This document shows positions 22,036-31,216 of a DNA stretch of 64,000 nt, in pieces. The position numbers and the translations under genes were made by a program. Positions within the stretch are counted from its first letter, which is position 1. Each line of letters starts with the position of its first letter. The notes under the pieces are model-generated. The model did not search any database. It was not told the origin of the DNA and was given only the letters and a program-made list of their open reading frames with translations. Source of the DNA: Selenomonas sp. (GTDB lineage Bacteria > Bacillota > Negativicutes > Selenomonadales > Selenomonadaceae); NCBI GenBank assembly GCA_022482925.1, contig JAKVOG010000007.1:62001-126000 (forward strand). The letters are read 5' to 3'.

Positions 22036-22995
22036 TTATTCTTTGAAGAACTTCTCGGCACCAGCATTCATTGGCAAGGACATTCCCTTCAGAGCGCCCT
22101 CTTTCGTGATCAGCTTACCGACAGAATGCGCTGCCTGCAGACGATCAAGGTTCGAGAACAATGCTTTAGCAATATCATAACCTAACTTATCATCTACCTT
22201 ATCCGTAGCAACCAGCATAGCCATGACGGATACGGTCTGCACATCCTGGTCAAAGCCAGCATAAGTACCAGCCGGGATTGTTGTCTTCGTATAGAACGGA
22301 TACTTTGCAATCAACGCATCCGCCTTATCCGCATCAACGGCCAGCAGACGGATCTTATTCTGTGAGCAGATATCCTGTACCGATGCAGTCGGATAGCCAG
22401 CCGTCAGGAAGGCTGCATCAACGTTGCCATCCTTCAGTGCACTGGCACCTTCAGCAAAGGAAAGATACTGTACATCGATATCATTATAGGTAATACCATA
22501 AGCTTCAAGAATCTGACGCGCATTGGCCTCAGCACCGGAGCCGGCTGCACCAACGGCCACACGCTTCCCTTTCAGGTCTGCAACGGTCTTGATATTGGCA
22601 CTGTCCAGCGTAACGAACTGACAGGTCTCAGGATAAAGGGTCGCGATGCCACGAATATTGTCTACCTTCTTATCAGTAAACATCTCGGTTCCGTTGACCG
22701 CATAATAGGTAATATCATTCTGAACGATAGCCAGATCCACCGAGCCATCCTTCAGCATATTGATATTGGCCACTGTAGCACCGGTACTCTGAGCACTGGC
22801 ATTCATCCCCTTGATGTCCTTGTTCAGGATCTCTGCCATAGCTCCGCCGATTGGGTAATAGGTTCCGGCCGTACCACCGGTTGCGATATTCAGGAATTTC
22901 TTTTCTGAGCTGCCACCACAGCCCGTAATCAGGGCTGCCGTAAACACAGCAGCCAATCCGACTGCCAATAGTTTCTTGAATTTGTCAAATTTCAT
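22036..22995 (-). CDS. TAXI-family TRAP solute-binding lipoprotein
   Basis: A 319-residue receptor. The signal peptide ends in a lipobox, LITGC, so it is lipid-anchored in the periplasm. The TAXI signature IATGGTAGTYYPIGGAMAEI lies at about 37-56, followed by VDLAIVQNDI and GKRVAVGAAGSGAEANAR, the ligand-contacting loops of the family. It hands its ligand to the fused permease at 19553-21475. As first gene of the operon it is likely the most highly expressed. The ligand is unknown; characterised TAXI receptors bind small acids such as glutamate or 2-oxoglutarate. Confidence 0.93.
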   Translation of the reverse strand: MKFDKFKKLLAVGLAAVFTAALITGCGGSSEKKFLNIATGGTAGTYYPIGGAMAEILNKDIKGMNASAQSTGATVANINMLKDGSVDLAIVQNDITYYAVNGTEMFTDKKVDNIRGIATLYPETCQFVTLDSANIKTVADLKGKRVAVGAAGSGAEANARQILEAYGITYNDIDVQYLSFAEGASALKDGNVDAAFLTAGYPTASVQDICSQNKIRLLAVDADKADALIAKYPFYTKTTIPAGTYAGFDQDVQTVSVMAMLVATDKVDDKLGYDIAKALFSNLDRLQAAHSVGKLITKEGALKGMSLPMNAGAEKFFKE

Positions 22996-23174
22996 TACAA
23001 ACGCCTCCCATATGTCCCTTTAATGACCTATTCTTTATACTATATATAAAACTATAACATACTTCATGTATACTTTCAAGATAATAAGCATAAATAAGCT
23101 ACACATTGTAATGTATGTCTGTATACATAATACCTCAGCGATACGATGATTTTTGTCAGATAGTTTGCACGAAA

Positions 23175-23208
23175 AAAGACTATCATACCAAATCGTACGA
23201 TAGTCTTT
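23175..23208. terminator. Terminator downstream of ridA
   Basis: AAAGACTATC / GATAGTCTTT arms around a 14-nt loop, A-rich and T-rich flanks. Confidence 0.75.
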
Positions 23209-23245
23209 CCCAGTATTAACTAAAACCAGATCTGCAGCTTTCCTA

Positions 23246-23617
23246 TCAAAGTTCAGCGACAGCTTCTACCTCACAGAGTGCTCCGGCCGGCAGGGCTTTC
23301 ACGGCCACACAGCTGCGGGCCGGCTTACTGATGAAATGTTTGGCATAGACTTCGTTAAATGCCTTAAAATCGGCTATATCGGCCAGGAAGCAGGTTGTCT
23401 TGAGGACATGGCTCATATCCGTACCAGCTGCAGCCAGCACTTCCTCTATATTACAGCAGCACTGCTCAGCCTGGGCTTCAATAGTTGTAGCAACAATCCT
23501 GCCTTCAGCCGGGTTGATGGCAATCTGTCCGGATAGGTACAGGGTATTTCCCGCTGCGATGGCCTGACTGTATGGACCTACAGCAGCCGGGGCTTTATCA
23601 GTATGGATGATCTTCAT
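23246..23617 (-). CDS. ridA: RidA family reactive intermediate deaminase
   Basis: A 123-residue protein of the YjgF/YER057c/UK114 family, which hydrolyses reactive enamines and imines released by pyridoxal-phosphate enzymes. Family features: GPYSQAIAAGNTLYLSGQIA near the start, a conserved active-site Arg in KPARSCVAVKALPAGALCEV and a Glu near the end (EVEAVAEL). It forms a trimer in the cytosol. It is monocistronic, with ATG 23617 after AGGAGGAATCATCCC. Confidence 0.93.
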   Translation of the reverse strand: MKIIHTDKAPAAVGPYSQAIAAGNTLYLSGQIAINPAEGRIVATTIEAQAEQCCCNIEEVLAAAGTDMSHVLKTTCFLADIADFKAFNEVYAKHFISKPARSCVAVKALPAGALCEVEAVAEL

Positions 23618-23800
23618 GGGATGATTCCTCCTTCAATATTATCTTCTTATTGTACAACAGTCCGCTTTATGTTACAAGTTTACACATCATTATCTATGTT
23701 TTTATCCCCCGCTTCCTTCTACCACACTGCAAAACTTCATTGACAGCTGGATACAGCTTTGTTACGATTATATCAATGCAACAAGAAAGGAGCCGCTGCT

Positions 23801-24505
23801 ATGACCGATGAGACCAAGGATGCTTCTCAAGTCCTTCACGAAGGACAGCCGGTTCACATCACCACGGACGACGAGTCTATTGACTATCAGGGAACCATCC
23901 TCGAATTGGCGGAGCGCTATCTGGCCGTCAACCTCGACATAGACACGAGAGCTTTTCTGGATGCCCCGTCAGTTGGCCGCCTCATCCAATGCGCAGTCAC
24001 CGGAGATGGCTGTGTATTCCGTTTCCAGGCGGGCTTCCGCAGCAGCTCGGCATTACCGGCAATGATCTGGTATTTGGAGAAACCAGTAACCGTTCGCCGC
24101 GTCCAGATGCGTCGCTTTGTCCGGGTTCCCATGGCTTTGCCTCTGACTGTCAGACTCCCCGGAGAACATGGGGGCCTGCACAATGCGGCCGAAGCCACAC
24201 TCGTAGATATCAGCGGCGGCGGCCTCTGCTTTGCTCACACAGATGAAGTTCCGCTCAAAGCGCGGATTGCCGTTGATATTCCCAACCTGCCTCTTTTCGG
24301 CACGCTCAGAACATTTGCCCAGGTGGAACGCTGTACCGCCATCGAGGTATTCAATGGCAAAATATACCACATTGGTGCCTCTTTGGAAAACAGCCTGAGT
24401 AAAAAGGAACAGGAACAGCTCATCCAATGCATCTTTGAGCTCCAACGAAAATATCTGCGAAAAGGGCTGCGCATGCCCAATATCGATCACACGAAAAAAA
24501 CATAA
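23801..24505 (+). CDS. PilZ-domain c-di-GMP effector (YcgR-like)
   Basis: A 234-residue protein from ATG 23801 (AAAGGAGCCGCT). An N-terminal YcgR-like domain (about 10-100) precedes a PilZ domain with both c-di-GMP motifs: R-x-x-x-R in QMRRFVRVP (about 107) and D-x-S-x-x-G in VDISGGGLCF (about 146). It would bind cyclic di-GMP and slow flagellar rotation or adjust exopolysaccharide output. Flagellar genes (33-37 kb) and an EAL phosphodiesterase (45.6 kb) are in the same window. A strong terminator follows. Confidence 0.88.
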   Translation: MTDETKDASQVLHEGQPVHITTDDESIDYQGTILELAERYLAVNLDIDTRAFLDAPSVGRLIQCAVTGDGCVFRFQAGFRSSSALPAMIWYLEKPVTVRRVQMRRFVRVPMALPLTVRLPGEHGGLHNAAEATLVDISGGGLCFAHTDEVPLKARIAVDIPNLPLFGTLRTFAQVERCTAIEVFNGKIYHIGASLENSLSKKEQEQLIQCIFELQRKYLRKGLRMPNIDHTKKT

Positions 24506-24560
24506 AAACGCCCCCTTGGATAGGCAGGATTTGTTCTTCTGCCTATCCAAGGGGGCGTTT
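24506..24560. terminator. Bidirectional terminator between pilZ gene and cstA
   Basis: An arm starting AAACGCCCCCTTGGATAGGC pairs with GCCTATCCAAGGGGGCGTTT, more than 20 bp. It ends both convergent genes. Confidence 0.92.
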
Positions 24561-24572
24561 GGATTTATTTCG

Positions 24573-26255
24573 TTATTCTGCCGGTTCCGGAACGTCCTTC
24601 TTTTGACCAAGGAGTTCTTTCCCGCAGTGCTTCACAACCAGGATAGCAAGTGTCATGAGCGCCAGTGCCAGGATAAGCTGCAGACCGTCCACCATGAAAA
24701 CGAAACTGCCCGCCGAAAGCTTCGTGACAATACCATAAACGCTCATGACCAGGGCTGTCATCGTGACAAAGAACATGAACGTCATCGGCACATAGAGCAT
24801 CCAGCCTTTACGGCCAGTCGTCCGCAGGAATACCGCCAGCGAAATCAGCACCAGAGCCGACAGCAGCTGATTTGCAGCGCCAAATAGCGGCCAGATATTC
24901 ATATAACCTGCCAGACAGAGGAAATAAGCCAGGAACAAGGTGATAACCGTCGAGAAATATTTATTCATACAAAGACTGGCAACCGATCCCGGCTCCTCGC
25001 CCTCGCTCGGCGTGAACAATTCCTGGAACGACATGCGGCCGATACGCGCCACGGAGTCGATAGTCGTCATAGCCAGTGCCGATACACACATTGTGATTAC
25101 GCAGGCAGATACCCCTGCCGGCAGTCCGAACATCTTGAAGAACCCACCGATCGAGCCGGCAAAGATCTGGAACGGCGTGCCTTTCGGCATAACACCATTC
25201 GAGGCAGCAGCGCAGGCAATGACCAGTGCCACTACACCAAGCATCGACTCTACCAGCATAGCACCATAGCCAACCGGCAGCATATCTGTCTCATTCGCAA
25301 CCGCCTTGGACGAAGTCCCTGACGAGACCAGACTGTGAAAACCAGATACAGCTCCACAGGCAATAGTGATAAAGAGGATTGGGAACAGTGACTGCCCGTT
25401 GACGGTAAAACCAACAAAAGCCGGCATATTGATAGTCGGATTTGCTACGACAACACCGACCACACCGCCAAAGACCATCCCCAACAGCAGGAACGCACTC
25501 AAATAATCACGTGGTTCCATCAGCAGCCACATCGGCAGTACCGATGCGATAAAGCAGTAACCAAAGGTCACATACCGCCAGGTCTGTGCATCGAAGAACA
25601 ACGGGAACTGCATACCGACAGCAAACATCGCAATAACGAGAACAACCGCTACCAGGAACTTCACGACACCGGACGGATTGAACCGACGGATGTACTCACC
25701 AAATCCCATGGCAACAAAAATGTACAGCATGGAGATAGAAGCAGCCTGTGCCCCCGGAACATTCAAGGCCCCGTCTTTAGTCATGCCATTAAACGTATTG
25801 GCAATAATATCCGCAAATGCTGCCAGGACCAGCAGCGTAAACAGCCAGCAGAACAGCAGGAACAAGCGGCGACCCGTCTTACCTACATACTGTTCGATAA
25901 GCATGCCCATCGATTTGCCCTGGTTCTTTACCGAGGCATAAAGTGCTGTAAAATCCTGAACCGCACCAAAGAACACGCCGCCGATCAGCAGCCAGAGCAG
26001 CGCCGGAGCCCAACCGAACATGGCAGCAATAATTGGTCCAGTAACAGGGCCTGCGCCAGTAATCGACGAAAACTGATGCGAAAATACCGTAAATCGGGAA
26101 GCCGGCGCGTAATCCTGTCCGTCCTCGAGCGCTACTGCTGGTGTTTTGGCCTTTGGATCAATTCCCCAGGTCTTCACCAGCCAGCGGCCATAACCGAGAT
26201 AAGCGGCCACAAATACGACGATGGCCAGCCCTACAAGCATCAAACCATTCATCAT
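24573..26255 (-). CDS. cstA: CstA family carbon starvation / pyruvate-peptide transporter
   Basis: A 560-residue polytopic membrane protein with the CstA signature near the N-terminus: RFTVFSHQFSSITGAGPVTG and PIIAAMFGWAPALLWLLIGG, followed by about 13-15 hydrophobic segments. Family members import pyruvate or peptides when carbon is scarce. The length fits the short CstA form of Firmicutes. The gene has its own promoter (26408-26436) and a leader that contains a terminator-like hairpin (26292-26326), so transcription attenuation is possible. Confidence 0.92.
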   Translation of the reverse strand: MMNGLMLVGLAIVVFVAAYLGYGRWLVKTWGIDPKAKTPAVALEDGQDYAPASRFTVFSHQFSSITGAGPVTGPIIAAMFGWAPALLWLLIGGVFFGAVQDFTALYASVKNQGKSMGMLIEQYVGKTGRRLFLLFCWLFTLLVLAAFADIIANTFNGMTKDGALNVPGAQAASISMLYIFVAMGFGEYIRRFNPSGVVKFLVAVVLVIAMFAVGMQFPLFFDAQTWRYVTFGYCFIASVLPMWLLMEPRDYLSAFLLLGMVFGGVVGVVVANPTINMPAFVGFTVNGQSLFPILFITIACGAVSGFHSLVSSGTSSKAVANETDMLPVGYGAMLVESMLGVVALVIACAAASNGVMPKGTPFQIFAGSIGGFFKMFGLPAGVSACVITMCVSALAMTTIDSVARIGRMSFQELFTPSEGEEPGSVASLCMNKYFSTVITLFLAYFLCLAGYMNIWPLFGAANQLLSALVLISLAVFLRTTGRKGWMLYVPMTFMFFVTMTALVMSVYGIVTKLSAGSFVFMVDGLQLILALALMTLAILVVKHCGKELLGQKKDVPEPAE

Positions 26256-26291
26256 GAATCCTTCTTTCTATGATTATAAATAATTACAGAT

Positions 26292-26326
26292 AAAAAACAC
26301 GCCCGCATCGCAGTGCGCAGGGCGTG
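26292..26326 (-). terminator. Terminator hairpin in the cstA leader
   Basis: Minus strand: CACGCCC, 15-nt loop, GGGCGTG, then six T. It lies about 80 nt after the predicted transcription start and 37 bp before cstA, so it can act as an attenuator, or as the terminator of the upstream oxidoreductase gene. Confidence 0.8.
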
Positions 26327-26407
26327 ATACATTCCACTTTAGACCATGTACATTTCTACAGTTCATGTACACCGCGCCGTTGCGATTGGACATTTCTTAT
26401 GAACTGT

Positions 26408-26436
26408 ATCTTATCACCATGTAGACTATGTGTCAA
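26408..26436 (-). promoter_or_regulatory. Predicted cstA promoter
   Basis: Minus strand TTGACA (26431-26436), 17-bp spacer, TAAGAT (26408-26413). A 9-bp inverted repeat (ATGAACTGT at 26399-26407 with ACAGTTCAT near 26357-26365) begins at the -10 region and may be an operator rather than an RNA stem. Confidence 0.65.
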
Positions 26437-26482
26437 CTTGTAAACATAAAAGAAGTAATCTTCAGAATAGTTACTGCTCCTG

Positions 26483-27583
26483 TCAGGCTTCTGTCGTCCG
26501 GGCTGCCTTCTGCCGCGCTTTCTCAGCTTTCCAGGCCCAGACGCAGCGTATTCCCGGATGCATATGCGGAAGAACGAAACAGCGGCTGCAGGAGACACAG
26601 ACCGATGGTTCACCACCGGACAGCTGCTTCACTACAAAATCCGGCTCAGCAATCAAGGCCCGCCCCAGTGAGACCGCATCCAGTCCAGCGCCCAGGACGT
26701 TGTCCATATCGTCCAGCGAACGGACACCGCCTACCAGGCTCATCGGCTGCTCCGGCACGGCTGCCTTGAGTATTTTCGCCTCGTCCAGATAATAGAGCGT
26801 ATCCGTCCGCGGCTGATTGATGAAATCTACACCGGACAGTTCCACCAGCTCGACACCTAATGCCCGGCAACGCTGAAGGATCCAGACCATATCCTCATGA
26901 TAGCTGGCATGATCCTCTGCCTTGGTATCAAGATTGATCTTAATCAATACAGGGAATGTCTCTCCACAAGCTTCTTTTATCCCACAGATGATCCGTTCCG
27001 TCATGCGGAAACGATTTTCGACACAGCCACCATAGATGTCCGTCCGCTGGTTGAAGGTCGGATCGATGAAACGGGATAACAGATACGAGTGCGCAGCATG
27101 AAGCTGGACACCATCCACGCCGGTTGCCTGCAGACGTACAGCCGCCGCAATGAATCGCTGCTCGATGGCCTGGATCTCCTCCAAAGTCAGCATACGAGCC
27201 TCCCGGTCCTTTTTCAACGGTCTGGCCACGACATCTGCGAGATCATCCTGATCGATGGCTCGCGGGCCGGCATGCGATAACTGAGGAATAAACCGCACAT
27301 CAGCCGCATGTGCGATTGCCGCCGCCCGGCGGAACTGTTCCGCGAACGAATCCTCATAGATATTGACCTGCTCCGGATTCGCCCGGCCCCGCGGATCTAC
27401 ACAGCAATGCCCCGTAATGATCGTCCCGACACCATTCTTTGCCAGTGTCTCATACATCTGATACTCGGCTTCTGTCATATAGCCGTCTTTATCGGCCAGG
27501 AAACTGTGGACCGCAGAGCGGATTACCCGGTTCTTCAATGTGATATGAGCAAGTTCAAGCGGAACTTCAATCTTGTTACTCAT
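26483..27583 (-). CDS. NADH:flavin oxidoreductase (old yellow enzyme family)
   Basis: A 366-residue FMN-binding TIM barrel that would reduce activated alkenes or similar substrates with NAD(P)H. Seen: the N-terminal ITLKNRVIRSAVHSFLADKD, FIPQLSHAGP, the catalytic region VDGVQLHAAHSYLLSRFIDP with NQRTDIYGGCVENRFRMTERI, and the phosphate-binding end AVSLGRALIAEPDFV. The C-terminus has CVSCSRCF, but there is no second, Fe-S/FAD half as in 2,4-dienoyl-CoA reductase, so it is the short form. Start ATG 27583 is chosen over the adjacent ATG because of spacing to GGGAGG. A TTGACA promoter for cstA follows it. Confidence 0.9.
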   Translation of the reverse strand: MSNKIEVPLELAHITLKNRVIRSAVHSFLADKDGYMTEAEYQMYETLAKNGVGTIITGHCCVDPRGRANPEQVNIYEDSFAEQFRRAAAIAHAADVRFIPQLSHAGPRAIDQDDLADVVARPLKKDREARMLTLEEIQAIEQRFIAAAVRLQATGVDGVQLHAAHSYLLSRFIDPTFNQRTDIYGGCVENRFRMTERIICGIKEACGETFPVLIKINLDTKAEDHASYHEDMVWILQRCRALGVELVELSGVDFINQPRTDTLYYLDEAKILKAAVPEQPMSLVGGVRSLDDMDNVLGAGLDAVSLGRALIAEPDFVVKQLSGGEPSVCVSCSRCFVLPHMHPGIRCVWAWKAEKARQKAARTTEA

Positions 27584-27641
27584 CATTACCTCCCAAAAGA
27601 ATACCTACGTTATTTTCGTAACGTATCCCTATACATAAAAA

Positions 27642-27671
27642 TAGTGCTGGGTAGTTACACCCAACACTATA
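27642..27671. terminator. Terminator between the oxidoreductase and murA
   Basis: ATAGTGCTGGGT / ACCCAACACTAT around six bases; it lies downstream of murA on the minus strand. Confidence 0.75.
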
Positions 27672-27690
27672 CATTCACAAATGGAAAAGA

Positions 27691-28956
27691 TTACTGGTCT
27701 ACCCGGCAGATATCTGCCCCTAAAGCCACCAGCTTGACCACCAGGTTGTCATAGCCACGATCGATATGATGGATATACCCTACCTGTGTCTCACCATCAG
27801 CAACCAGGCCGGCCAATACCATAGCGGCACCTGCGCGCAGATCTGTTGCCTTGACCTGACAGCCCATCAGGGTATCCACCCCTTCGACTACAGACGTACG
27901 TCCATCAATCTTGATGTTTGCCCCCATGCGCTTGAGTTCATCGACATGCATGAAGCGGTTCTCGAAAACCGTCTCAGTTACCAGGCCTGTGCCCTCTGAG
28001 ACCGCCAGCATTGCCATAAACTGCGCCTGCATATCCGTCGGGAATCCTGGATAAGGCATCGTCTTGACATCAACTGCCTGCGTTCTCTTGTCACAGGACA
28101 CCCGGATACCATTGACATCTTCTTCGATCGTCACGCCAGCTTCTTTAAGCTTGGCAATGACCGGCTTCAGATGCTCGCTGATCGCATTCTCGATATAGAC
28201 ATTGCCACGCGTCATAGCAGCAGCTACCATGTAGGTACCAGCCTCGATGCGGTCAGGAATGATCGTATAATCGCGACCGACCAGTTTCTGCACACCCTCA
28301 ATCTTGATGACATTCGTACCGGCACCACGAATCTTTGCGCCCATGACATTGAGATAGTTCGCCAGATCGACAATTTCCGGTTCCTGGGCAGGATTCTCAA
28401 GCACCGTCTGGCCCTCTGCCATCGACGCTGCCATGATGATATTTTCCGTAGCACCAACACTTGGGAAATCCAGATAGATACGGGTTCCCTTCAAACCATT
28501 TGGTGCCGTTGCTTCAATGAAACCATGACCAATCTTGATCTCAGCACCCAAAGCCTCGAATCCCTTAAGATGCAGATCGATTGGCCGCGTACCGATGGCG
28601 CAGCCGCCCGGCAGCGAGATCTTGGCCTGACCGCAACGGGCCAGCAACGGACCCATGATCAGGAAAGAAGCACGCATCTTACGCACCAGATCATACGGAG
28701 CTTCGCAGCTGCCAATTATCGTGCTGTCCACATGCAGTTGATGCTTCGCCTCATCAAATTCTGCCTTGACGCCGAGCTTCTTGAGCACTTCTGTGATCGT
28801 ATGTACATCTTCCAATGCTGGCACTTCATCCAGCAGGCTCGAAGCATCCTGACCCAAAAGCGTCGCAGCAATGATTGGCAGCACTGCATTCTTGGCACCG
28901 CTGATTTTCACCCGGCCCTCCAGCCGGCGTCCCCCATGTATAATCAACTTTTCCAT
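27691..28956 (-). CDS. murA: UDP-N-acetylglucosamine 1-carboxyvinyltransferase
   Basis: The 421-residue first committed enzyme of peptidoglycan synthesis transfers enolpyruvate from PEP to UDP-GlcNAc in the cytosol. It contains [18 protein letters not shown] with the conserved Lys-Asn, the fosfomycin-target loop [17 protein letters not shown] (catalytic Cys), and the closing segments [13 protein letters not shown] and GTSVVEGVD. Start ATG 28956 ([14 protein letters not shown]) matches the family; the upstream in-frame extension has no ribosome site. Length is normal. Confidence 0.96.
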   Translation of the reverse strand: MEKLIIHGGRRLEGRVKISGAKNAVLPIIAATLLGQDASSLLDEVPALEDVHTITEVLKKLGVKAEFDEAKHQLHVDSTIIGSCEAPYDLVRKMRASFLIMGPLLARCGQAKISLPGGCAIGTRPIDLHLKGFEALGAEIKIGHGFIEATAPNGLKGTRIYLDFPSVGATENIIMAASMAEGQTVLENPAQEPEIVDLANYLNVMGAKIRGAGTNVIKIEGVQKLVGRDYTIIPDRIEAGTYMVAAAMTRGNVYIENAISEHLKPVIAKLKEAGVTIEEDVNGIRVSCDKRTQAVDVKTMPYPGFPTDMQAQFMAMLAVSEGTGLVTETVFENRFMHVDELKRMGANIKIDGRTSVVEGVDTLMGCQVKATDLRAGAAMVLAGLVADGETQVGYIHHIDRGYDNLVVKLVALGADICRVDQ

Positions 28957-29045
28957 TAAGTTTGTTATCCTCCTATAGTTGCGCCTCTTCAAAAAGCACT
29001 AACCAATAGTTTATCATCATCTCCGCTTCATGACAATAGGGTCCC

Positions 29046-31103
29046 TTACTTTCTCTCAATCTGCAAAGCGGAATGTATCACATTATCGATGATGTAGTTC
29101 GTTTCAAATTTTGTTTCGCCGGCTTTGGGTTTTGCAGCTTTGCTGTCCAGCAGGGTAATCTCCCTTGGCGCATCACTGCCCTGTGCCTCGGCCGCTTCGC
29201 GCATCAGTTTACGCTGCTCATGTGCCGACAGTTGCTTCTGAACCGGTCCCGGTGCAATGATGATCTCATTGTTACGGCCATTCTCCTGCAGTTTCTTCAG
29301 CTTATCCGCCGTCGTCTGCTTTGCATCATTCTCATTCGTCACATCAACACCCGACTGCTGCAGCAGCATCAGTGCCGTAGCGGGGACCAGACCGCCACCA
29401 CGGATATCCAGATTCAAAGTGCCTTCTGGCTGATTCTCCGGAACCGTGAATGGGATAATCATCGTTTCCTTGGCCCGCCGATAAGGCTTGAGCGTCGTCG
29501 TGAACTTGACCGTTTCACCTGGTTTTACCTTTTTCTTATCCGGTACAGCAGATACCAGGGATGCGGTCTTGCGATCATTATCGACCGTTATATCGACCTG
29601 GACATCAATGATATCTGACTCTTTTTCGGTATTCTGACAAATGATGCTCATAGCCTGCATCAGCTCTGCCATGGAGATCTGCCCGACATCTGCCGTATTA
29701 TAGAACATATTACTGCGCGACACAACGCCATCCTTGACGGCATTCGTCCGGATTCTGAACCCGACCTTCGCTGTACTGCCGCTAAGATCATCGGCGGTCT
29801 TGCTCAGAGCAGCATAGGCGATTCCACCGCTGAGCTGCGCCAGAAAATCTTCATCATAGGCAATACGTGCACCATAGTTATCGGTACGGCCTAAAGAATT
29901 ATCCTGCACCCGAACCTTCACCGGAACAACCGAAGGGAATGTCCCCAGCGTCCCCGCGATACCAGTTGCACGATCCTGACTGATCCGGCCGATGATATTT
30001 CCGATATTCGCGATTTTCATGCCGTTACTCTGACCGCTGATTGTACCAACGACTTTAGCGTCGGTCATGAAATAATTGACATTGCCACGATGCAGGAACG
30101 GATGCCCAAATGCCAGGATATTCTTACCATCCACAGCAGTAACAGTCCCGGTCGCACCTACCGCGAAATCACCATAAGTGACTGCAACACCGACAGCCGA
30201 ACCAGGTACCAGCTTCGCGTTGTAATCGGTCTGCTGCATGTCAGCCAGGCTTGGTGCTCCCATCGGCATGAACTGCATGATTCCCTTCGGGTCAATCTGC
30301 TGTTTCAGGAAATTCAATCCTGCCTGATTGAACCCTGAAAAATACATAACCGACTTAGGTACCGCCTTGCCCGAAGCCTCAGCCGGTTTAGCAGCAGCTG
30401 ATGCCGCTGCCTCAGCAGTCGTCGCTGCTGTTTTTTTATCCGCTGATGCTTTATCGTCCTTAGCCGATGACGCATTCTTGGCTGCATCCGCCTTGGCAGT
30501 ATCATCTGCTTTAGCTGCATCTGATTTCAAAGCTGCTTTGGCCCGTTCCAGGAGCGTCGCTCCATGGACTTTGCCGTCATTGCTCTTGGCTGCCTGCTCC
30601 GCATCTTTCTTTTCCTTATTTTCCTGATTCGCCTGCGATTCCGCGGCCCGCTTCAGGTTGATTGTATGGATATGCGTCCGGTTTTTCAGATCCGGCATCT
30701 TCCAAAGCGGTATCATGGCATCAATCGGTGTGATAAAGAACGTGTATGGTGACATCTCCTTGATCCCGGCAGCCACGGCACCGATAAGATAGCCATCGAC
30801 ATAAACCGGACTGCCACTCATCCCCTGCAATATGCCGCCAGTCTGCTGGATAACCGGTCCGGATGCACGCGCCATGATCATAGGCTCTGATCCCTTGCCA
30901 TTGTCCAGATTACCGACAACATCCACCTGAAAATCCTTCAGCTCGCCTGAGCTGTCTACCACGGTATATGCTGTTCCTGTCATGCCTTCTTTAACCTGGT
31001 CATGAGGCAGGATCGGGTCCATCGCCATTGCAGGAACCGACTGTACGGACAAGAACATTACTGCCATCCCTGCAGCTGCCAGCCGTTTTATATAATTACG
31101 CAA
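29046..31103 (-). CDS. SpoIVB-type S55 peptidase domain protein
   Basis: A large exported protein of about 685 residues. The best start is TTG 31103, six bases after GAGGTG; it opens a signal peptide (RNYIKRLAAAGMAVMFLSV, cleaved after AMA). An S55 peptidase domain follows, with the nucleophile Ser in ILQGMSGSPVYVDGYLIG and a His in AFGHPFLHRGNVNYFMTD. Between these lies a low-complexity Ala/Lys/Asp linker of about 90 residues. The C-terminal part (after about 480) is beta-rich. SpoIVB proper is a sporulation protease; in non-sporulating Negativicutes related proteins are envelope proteins of unknown role. It is adjacent to the phosphodiester glycosidase-like gene. Confidence 0.82.
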   Translation of the reverse strand: MRNYIKRLAAAGMAVMFLSVQSVPAMAMDPILPHDQVKEGMTGTAYTVVDSSGELKDFQVDVVGNLDNGKGSEPMIMARASGPVIQQTGGILQGMSGSPVYVDGYLIGAVAAGIKEMSPYTFFITPIDAMIPLWKMPDLKNRTHIHTINLKRAAESQANQENKEKKDAEQAAKSNDGKVHGATLLERAKAALKSDAAKADDTAKADAAKNASSAKDDKASADKKTAATTAEAAASAAAKPAEASGKAVPKSVMYFSGFNQAGLNFLKQQIDPKGIMQFMPMGAPSLADMQQTDYNAKLVPGSAVGVAVTYGDFAVGATGTVTAVDGKNILAFGHPFLHRGNVNYFMTDAKVVGTISGQSNGMKIANIGNIIGRISQDRATGIAGTLGTFPSVVPVKVRVQDNSLGRTDNYGARIAYDEDFLAQLSGGIAYAALSKTADDLSGSTAKVGFRIRTNAVKDGVVSRSNMFYNTADVGQISMAELMQAMSIICQNTEKESDIIDVQVDITVDNDRKTASLVSAVPDKKKVKPGETVKFTTTLKPYRRAKETMIIPFTVPENQPEGTLNLDIRGGGLVPATALMLLQQSGVDVTNENDAKQTTADKLKKLQENGRNNEIIIAPGPVQKQLSAHEQRKLMREAAEAQGSDAPREITLLDSKAAKPKAGETKFETNYIIDNVIHSALQIERK

Positions 31104-31216
31104 AAATTTCACCTCATTATGTATAGTATCATGCCCGTTACCCCGTCCAACGGGTGCACAAACACCTATTACGCTTTCATTATAACATAAACCAACAATA
31201 AAAGTAGTTGTTACTG

